A stretch of DNA of 64,000 nucleotides. Origin: Maritimibacter alkaliphilus. Lineage in GTDB: Bacteria > Pseudomonadota > Alphaproteobacteria > Rhodobacterales > Rhodobacteraceae. The notes beneath the pieces were generated by a model. It saw nothing but the letters and a program-made list of their open reading frames with translations. It was not told the origin of the DNA and searched no databases. This document shows positions 59,830 to 64,000 of this stretch, in pieces. Made by a program: the position numbers and the translations under genes. How positions within the stretch are numbered: position 1 is the first letter of the stretch; every line of letters begins with the position of its first letter. The stretch spans positions 1,240,001 to 1,304,000 of the forward strand of contig NZ_JAHVIT010000002.1 in NCBI RefSeq assembly GCF_019801605.1. Reading direction: 5' to 3'.

Positions 59830-59889
59830 CGCCCGCAAGCGCGCGACAGGTCGGCGCTCTGCCAGAGGTGTCATTCCCGACGCGGTACG

Positions 59890-59917
59890 CCAGACGTCTT
59901 ATTCCAGACGTCTTATT
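59890..59917. repeat. 14-bp tandem duplication over the engB stop
   Basis: CCAGACGTCTTATT occurs twice head to tail, followed by a further CCAGAC. The engB stop codon (minus strand, 59913-59915) lies in the second copy. Confidence 0.9.
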
Positions 59918-60569
59918 CCAGACTGGCGATGATCGCGCGCAGGGTTTCGACGCCTTCCCCCTTCTCGGAAGAGGTCAGCACGATCTCGGGGTAGGCGGCG
60001 GGGTGCTTGGACAGCGCCCCCCGCACCTGCGACAGGATCTTGTCGCGTTCCGCGACCTTCACCTTGTCGGCCTTGGTCATCACCACCTGGAAGGTCACGG
60101 CAGAGCTGTCGAGCAGCGCCATGATCTCTTCGTCCACCGGTTTCACCCCGTGGCGCGTGTCGATCAGCACGAAGGCGCGGCGCAGGGTCTGGCGGCCCGA
60201 GAGGTATTGCTTCAGCAGGCGCTGCCACTTCTCCACCACGGCCAGCGGCGCATTGGCATAGCCATAGCCCGGAAGGTCGACGAGGTAGTGGCTGTCGGCC
60301 AGCGTGAAGAAGTTGATCTCCTGCGTGCGGCCCGGCGTGTTCGAGGCGCGGGCAAGCGCCTTGCGCCCGGTCAGCGCGTTGATCAGCGTCGACTTGCCCA
60401 CGTTGGAGCGCCCGGCAAAGCAGACCTCCATCCGGTCGGCGGGGGGCAGGCCGTTCATGGCCACGACGCCCTTCAGGAACTCGGCCCCGGTGGCGAACAG
60501 CATCCGGCCCGCTTCACGGGTGGTGTCGTCGGGCTCTTCGGCCAGGGGGAAGGGCAGGGGGGCGCTCAT
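59913..60569 (-). CDS. engB: ribosome biogenesis GTPase YihA/YsxC (EngB)
   Basis: 218 residues. G1 FAGRSNVGKSTLIN, the Asp of DLPGYGYA and TKADKV of the GTPase core are intact. It is needed for 50S assembly in other bacteria. The start overlaps the MOSC gene stop by 4 nt, so it is last in the yidC-MOSC-engB unit. The end contains the 14-bp duplication. Confidence 0.95.
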   Translation of the reverse strand: MSAPLPFPLAEEPDDTTREAGRMLFATGAEFLKGVVAMNGLPPADRMEVCFAGRSNVGKSTLINALTGRKALARASNTPGRTQEINFFTLADSHYLVDLPGYGYANAPLAVVEKWQRLLKQYLSGRQTLRRAFVLIDTRHGVKPVDEEIMALLDSSAVTFQVVMTKADKVKVAERDKILSQVRGALSKHPAAYPEIVLTSSEKGEGVETLRAIIASLE

Positions 60570-61303
60570 TGCAGGACCACTTCGTCACCAAGGGCAATCT
60601 CGCCCCCGCGGATCACGCGGGCGTAGACGCCGAAATCAGTATGGCCGAAATGCTCCCGCAGGGCTTTCAGCGTGTTCACGTCGCGGGTGCCGGTCTCGGG
60701 GTTGGCTTCGGTGGCGCGACAGCGCCCGATCCGTTCCAACACTTCAAGCTCGGCCCCGCCGAGGGTCAGCCGCCGGCCGACCCAGTCGAATTCCGCGAAG
60801 GGCTCCAGCCCCTCGATCCAAAGATTGCCGCGAAAACGGCGTTCGTCCAGTGCCGTGCCACAGGCGGCAGAGAGCGCCTCCAGCGAGGCACGCCCCAGCA
60901 GCGCGACCGAGGGGAAATCCGCATCGGTCATGCCCTGCGCGGGCGCTGCGACCAGTTCCCGCGGGGCGGGGCGGTCGTCGGAATAGAGCGGCGCGATCCA
61001 CTCGACCAGCAACCCACCGTCGCGGGCAGGGTCGAGGGTGATCGGCGCCTGATCGGGATGGCGGAAGGTGATCCGCCCGTCGTCGTGGCTGTCCGCCGTC
61101 ACGGCCATGAGCCGCGGGGCATAGCAGCCGCGGGCGAAGTTGCGGCAGGGCATCCAGTCGCCCGTGGCCTGCGCGTCGCCCGTGAGGATGGCCCAGGCCC
61201 GGTCACCGGGCAGGGGCCGCGCCGCCTCCAGCCCGGTGCGGGTGAGGGGCTCGGCCCCCACACCCTTGACCGGATGGCGCCAGATGGCGGCGAGGCGGGC
61301 CAT
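60566..61303 (-). CDS. MOSC-domain protein
   Basis: 245 residues. RHPVKGVGAEPL begins the MOSC N-terminal barrel, and RPLPGDRAWAI and FRGNLWIEGLEPFAE follow. A conserved Cys in RIGRCRATEANPETG fits the MOSC catalytic region used in sulfur or molybdenum-cofactor chemistry. The exact substrate is unknown. It shares TAATG with the yidC stop and ATGA with engB. Confidence 0.85.
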   Translation of the reverse strand: MARLAAIWRHPVKGVGAEPLTRTGLEAARPLPGDRAWAILTGDAQATGDWMPCRNFARGCYAPRLMAVTADSHDDGRITFRHPDQAPITLDPARDGGLLVEWIAPLYSDDRPAPRELVAAPAQGMTDADFPSVALLGRASLEALSAACGTALDERRFRGNLWIEGLEPFAEFDWVGRRLTLGGAELEVLERIGRCRATEANPETGTRDVNTLKALREHFGHTDFGVYARVIRGGEIALGDEVVLQ

Positions 61304-63183
61304 TACTTCTTGTCCCCGGCTTTCTTGCCGGCGTCCTTCTTGCCGAACTTCACCGAGTTCCGGATGTTGCCGAAGACGTCGGGCTTGAACCCGTGGCTCC
61401 GCATGATCGTGTACTGCTGGATGAAGGTGATCGTGTTGTTGGTGATCCAGTAGAGCACCAGGCCGGAGGCAAAGTTGCCCAGCATGAACATGAAGACCCA
61501 GGGCATCCAGGCAAAGATCATCGCCTGCGACTTGTCGGCGGGTGCCGGGTTCAGCTTCTGCTGCAGCCACATCGAGATACCCAGCAGGATCGGCAGCACG
61601 CCGAGGCTGAGGATGGCGATGAAGCTCTCCGGGCTCGGCGGCGCGAAGGGCAGCAGGCCGAAGAGGTTCAGGATCGACGAGGGATCGGGCGCCGAAAGGT
61701 CGCGGATCCAGCCGACCCATGCGGCGTGCCGCAGTTCGATGGTGACGAAGATCACCTTGTAGAGCGAGAAGAAGATCGGGATCTGCAGCAGGATCGGCAG
61801 ACAGCCCGCGGCGGGGTTCACCTTCTCCTTCTTGTAGAGTTCCATCATCTCCTTCTGGAGCTTCTGACGGTCGTCGCCTGCGCGCTCCTTCAGCTTCTCC
61901 ATCTGCGGCTGCAGTTCCTTCATCTTCGCCATCGAGGCGTAGGACTTGTAGGCCAGCGGGAAGAGCAGCGCCTTGAGCAGGATGGTCAGTGCGATGATCG
62001 CCCAGCCCATGTGGCCCTTGAGGCCCAGGCCCTCGAAGAAGACCGACAGCCAGTGCAGCACGGCGAAGATCGGCTTGGTCAGGAAGAAGAACCAGCCCCA
62101 GTCGATCGAGTCGATGAAGCGGTCGACGCCCTCGTCGTCCTGGTAGTGGCGGATGGTGTCGGTTTCCTTGGCACCGGCAAAGAGCCGGGTCTCGGAGGTG
62201 CCGGTCGCGCCGGGGGCAATCTCCTGCAGCGGCATGACCGCCTCGGTCTGGTAGATGTCCGCGTTCGGGTAGTACTTGGCGACCGAGCGGAAGGGCTGGC
62301 CCTGCTGCGGGATCAGCGTCGACATCCAGTAGTGATCGGTGAAGCCGATCCAGCCGTTCTCGGTGACCTCGACACGATCCGCCGGCGCGCCTTCGCGCGT
62401 GTCGGTGTCGAACTCGGTCATCTTCTTGTATTTCTCTTCCTGCAGCGTGCCGTCCGACATCCGGACGAGGCCTTCGTGCAGCACGAAGAAGTTCTGCAGG
62501 GTCGAGGGTTCGCCGTGGCGGCGCAGCAGGCCGTAGGGGCGCAAGTTGACGGCGGCGCCGGTGGTGTTCTCCACCGACTGGGTCACGGTGAACATGTAGT
62601 CGGGGTCGACCGCGTATTCGCGGCGGAAGACGAGGCCCGCGCCGTTGTCCCAGGTCAGGGTGACAGGGGTTTCCGGGGTCAGGGTGGCGCCGTCCTCGGC
62701 CTGCCACAGCGTGTCGGGCCCGGGCACGGCGGAGGCATCGACGCCGGCGCCCGCAGCCCAGCCGAAGAGCGCGTAGTAGGGATCCTGCGAGCCGACCGGG
62801 CTCATCAGCGTGACGAGGGGCGAGGCGTCGCTGAGTTCGACGTGGTAGTCCTTCAGCTCGACGTCATCGAGCCGGCCGCCCAGCATCGAGATCGAGCCGG
62901 AGATACGGGGCGTGTCGATGGTGACGCGCGCGGCCTCGGACTCGGCGGTCTGGGTGGCGCCCATCTCGCCCGGGGCGGTGGCCCCTGCGCTCTGTCCCGC
63001 AGGCGCATCGGCACCCGGGGTCAGTGCGGTGTCACCCGAGGCCTGATCCGTCGCCGAGGTGCTTGTCTCGGCCGGGGCGTTGGGGTCCACGGCGGGGCTC
63101 GGCGGGAAGAGCACCGTCCAGCCGACGATGACAAGCCCGCTGAGCACGGTCGCGAGAAGTAGGTTCTTGTTCTGATTGTCCAT
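61303..63183 (-). CDS. yidC: membrane protein insertase YidC
   Basis: 626 residues, the long form with an N-terminal span, a periplasmic domain (about 50-360) and the C-terminal Oxa1-like spans. The hydrophilic cytoplasmic loop with QPQMEKLKERAGDDRQKL follows KALLFPLAYKSYASMAKMKEL. It inserts membrane proteins with or without SecYEG. rnpA and rpmH, often upstream, are not present here. Confidence 0.95.
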   Translation of the reverse strand: MDNQNKNLLLATVLSGLVIVGWTVLFPPSPAVDPNAPAETSTSATDQASGDTALTPGADAPAGQSAGATAPGEMGATQTAESEAARVTIDTPRISGSISMLGGRLDDVELKDYHVELSDASPLVTLMSPVGSQDPYYALFGWAAGAGVDASAVPGPDTLWQAEDGATLTPETPVTLTWDNGAGLVFRREYAVDPDYMFTVTQSVENTTGAAVNLRPYGLLRRHGEPSTLQNFFVLHEGLVRMSDGTLQEEKYKKMTEFDTDTREGAPADRVEVTENGWIGFTDHYWMSTLIPQQGQPFRSVAKYYPNADIYQTEAVMPLQEIAPGATGTSETRLFAGAKETDTIRHYQDDEGVDRFIDSIDWGWFFFLTKPIFAVLHWLSVFFEGLGLKGHMGWAIIALTILLKALLFPLAYKSYASMAKMKELQPQMEKLKERAGDDRQKLQKEMMELYKKEKVNPAAGCLPILLQIPIFFSLYKVIFVTIELRHAAWVGWIRDLSAPDPSSILNLFGLLPFAPPSPESFIAILSLGVLPILLGISMWLQQKLNPAPADKSQAMIFAWMPWVFMFMLGNFASGLVLYWITNNTITFIQQYTIMRSHGFKPDVFGNIRNSVKFGKKDAGKKAGDKK

Positions 63184-63540
63184 CAGAGAAAGCCGCCCTT
63201 ACCTTGGAAGAAGTCAGGGGCGGTTCAACATTTCGCGGCACGAAAGGTCAAGCTCATTCTAGGGAAACCAAGCGTTCCGCGCCGATTCCACGCGGGTTCT
63301 CACGCCGATGTCAGGCTGTCCCGGTGGGAGGCAGGGGCGGAGGGCCCGTGGCACGGGTGCGCCTCGCGCCCCTGCACGGGGCCGCGTGCTGGCGTTTCCG
63401 CGTCGCGGCCGGAGCAGGAGAGACGGGGCGGTGAGGTTTGCGAGGGAGCCGAGGCCTGTATTCGGGACACGTCGCGGGAGGGACGCCGGGCCTTTCAGGG
63501 CGGCTGTCCCTTTGAGGCGGCTGGGCCCCTAGGGGAACGC
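63184..63540. other. 357-nt gap upstream of yidC, no gene seen
   Basis: Mostly GC-rich DNA. A minus-strand promoter for yidC must lie nearby, but no convincing -35/-10 pair was found. The G-rich repeats begin at its right edge. Confidence 0.5.
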
Positions 63541-63664
63541 GAAACCTGTCGGGGACGCGACGCTTGTCGGGGAGACTGGGCCTGTCACGGAGGCTGGGCC
63601 TGACGGGGACAACGGCCTGACGGGGACACGGGGCCTGCCGGGGACACTGGGCCAGTCAGGGGAC
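63541..63664. repeat. about seven degenerate 16-20 bp G-rich tandem repeats
   Basis: Units approximate TGGGCCTGTCGGGGACAC, at 63541, 63557, 63577, 63595, 63613, 63630 and 63648. Related G-rich pieces continue to about 63770. Neither strand gives a plausible coding frame. Confidence 0.7.
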
Positions 63665-63839
63665 TGGTGGCTGTAAGAGAGGACCGGGGGTGACAGAGGC
63701 TGGGACAATGCGGCAGATGAAGGGGCCAGAGAGACGGGGACTTTGAGAGAGGCGGGGCCGGCAAGAGACGTGGGGCCGTCGGTGGTGCGATCGGAGGGGA
63801 CGGTTGGCGCGCCGCGCGGAGACAGGCATGCGCACGGCC
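63665..63839. other. 175-nt gap, G-rich, no gene seen
   Basis: It carries decayed relatives of the 63541-63664 repeats and the tail region of the EAL gene. No terminator with a T-run was recognised for that gene. Confidence 0.5.
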
Positions 63840-64000
63840 CTATCCGGTGCGATGCCCGATCGCCGGTGGGGCCCCCAGCCCGGCCGTATAGGCCATGAGC
63901 CAGTCGCCTACCTGCTCGCCCGGCATCGGGCGGGCGATGCCATAGCCCTGCACGTGGCCGCAGCCCAATTGGGCCAGCATTGCATGTTCACCCGCGGTCT
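63840..64000 (-). CDS. EAL-domain protein (c-di-GMP phosphodiesterase), C-terminus only
   Basis: The last 52 complete codons of a minus-strand gene, ending in TAG. The LGCGHVQGYGIARPMP motif is the conserved EAL C-terminal segment, preceded by TAGEHAMLAQ. The catalytic residues and any GGDEF or sensor domain lie outside the window. Activity cannot be judged. Confidence 0.85.
   Translation of the reverse strand, partial: TAGEHAMLAQLGCGHVQGYGIARPMPGEQVGDWLMAYTAGLGAPPAIGHRTG

Overview
The window reads as chromosomal DNA of an alphaproteobacterium of the Rhodobacteraceae (Rhodobacter/Roseobacter group). The basis is high GC, an aap/bzt-type amino-acid transport operon, an Atp12-type F1 assembly factor, protein starts such as that of SecY, and the str-S10-spc-alpha ribosomal order broken by metabolic genes. 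No rRNA, CRISPR array, insertion sequence, integrase or phage gene is visible. One tRNA gene (tRNA-Trp, anticodon CCA) is present.

Layout: (1) 1-1.8 kb: N-terminal two thirds of a cytochrome P450 (minus strand) and a divergent lipoprotein gene. (2) 2-6.9 kb: tuf copy 1, a ZntB/CorA-like transporter, tRNA-Trp, secE, nusG, rplK and rplA. (3) 7-18 kb: a YkgJ-type Cys-cluster gene on the minus strand, then rplJ-rplL-rpoB-rpoC behind a structured leader. (4) 18-20.3 kb: a 17-copy CCCAAG tandem repeat, a DMT exporter and an overlapping glycosyltransferase. (5) 20.3-44.9 kb: str (rpsL, rpsG, fusA, tuf copy 2), S10, spc and alpha gene sets. This stretch is cut into transcription blocks by terminator-like hairpins and fresh sigma70-like promoters. 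The gaps hold a 2OG-Fe(II) oxygenase-like gene, a hotdog thioesterase, a prephenate dehydrogenase, a luciferase-like monooxygenase and a ChaC-like gamma-glutamylcyclotransferase. (6) 45-50.9 kb: HtrA-type protease, rarA, then crcB-rluC-HAD phosphatase-atp12. (7) 51-55.6 kb: bztABCD-like ABC transporter for acidic amino acids and their amides. (8) 55.9-58 kb, minus strand: argB, a ferredoxin-like gene and a SixA-type phosphatase. (9) 58.5-59.8 kb: two small outer-membrane beta-barrel genes. (10) 59.9-63.2 kb, minus strand: yidC, a MOSC-domain gene and engB, with overlapping ends. (11) 63.2-64 kb: a repeat-rich gap and the C-terminus of an EAL-domain protein.

Most genes serve transcription and translation: RNA polymerase core subunits, NusG, EF-G, two EF-Tu copies and about 30 ribosomal proteins. 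Protein export (SecE, SecY, YidC) and ribosome-linked GTPase or modification enzymes (EngB, RluC-type) are also represented. The best candidates for undescribed biology are small. They are a putative 2OG oxygenase directly after rplP (L16), three mutually exclusive hairpins between fusA and tuf, a 100-bp nested palindrome inside the interrupted S10 region, and two unusual tandem repeats. I did not see a defence, biosynthetic or mobile system. All promoter and hairpin calls were made by eye, without energy calculation.
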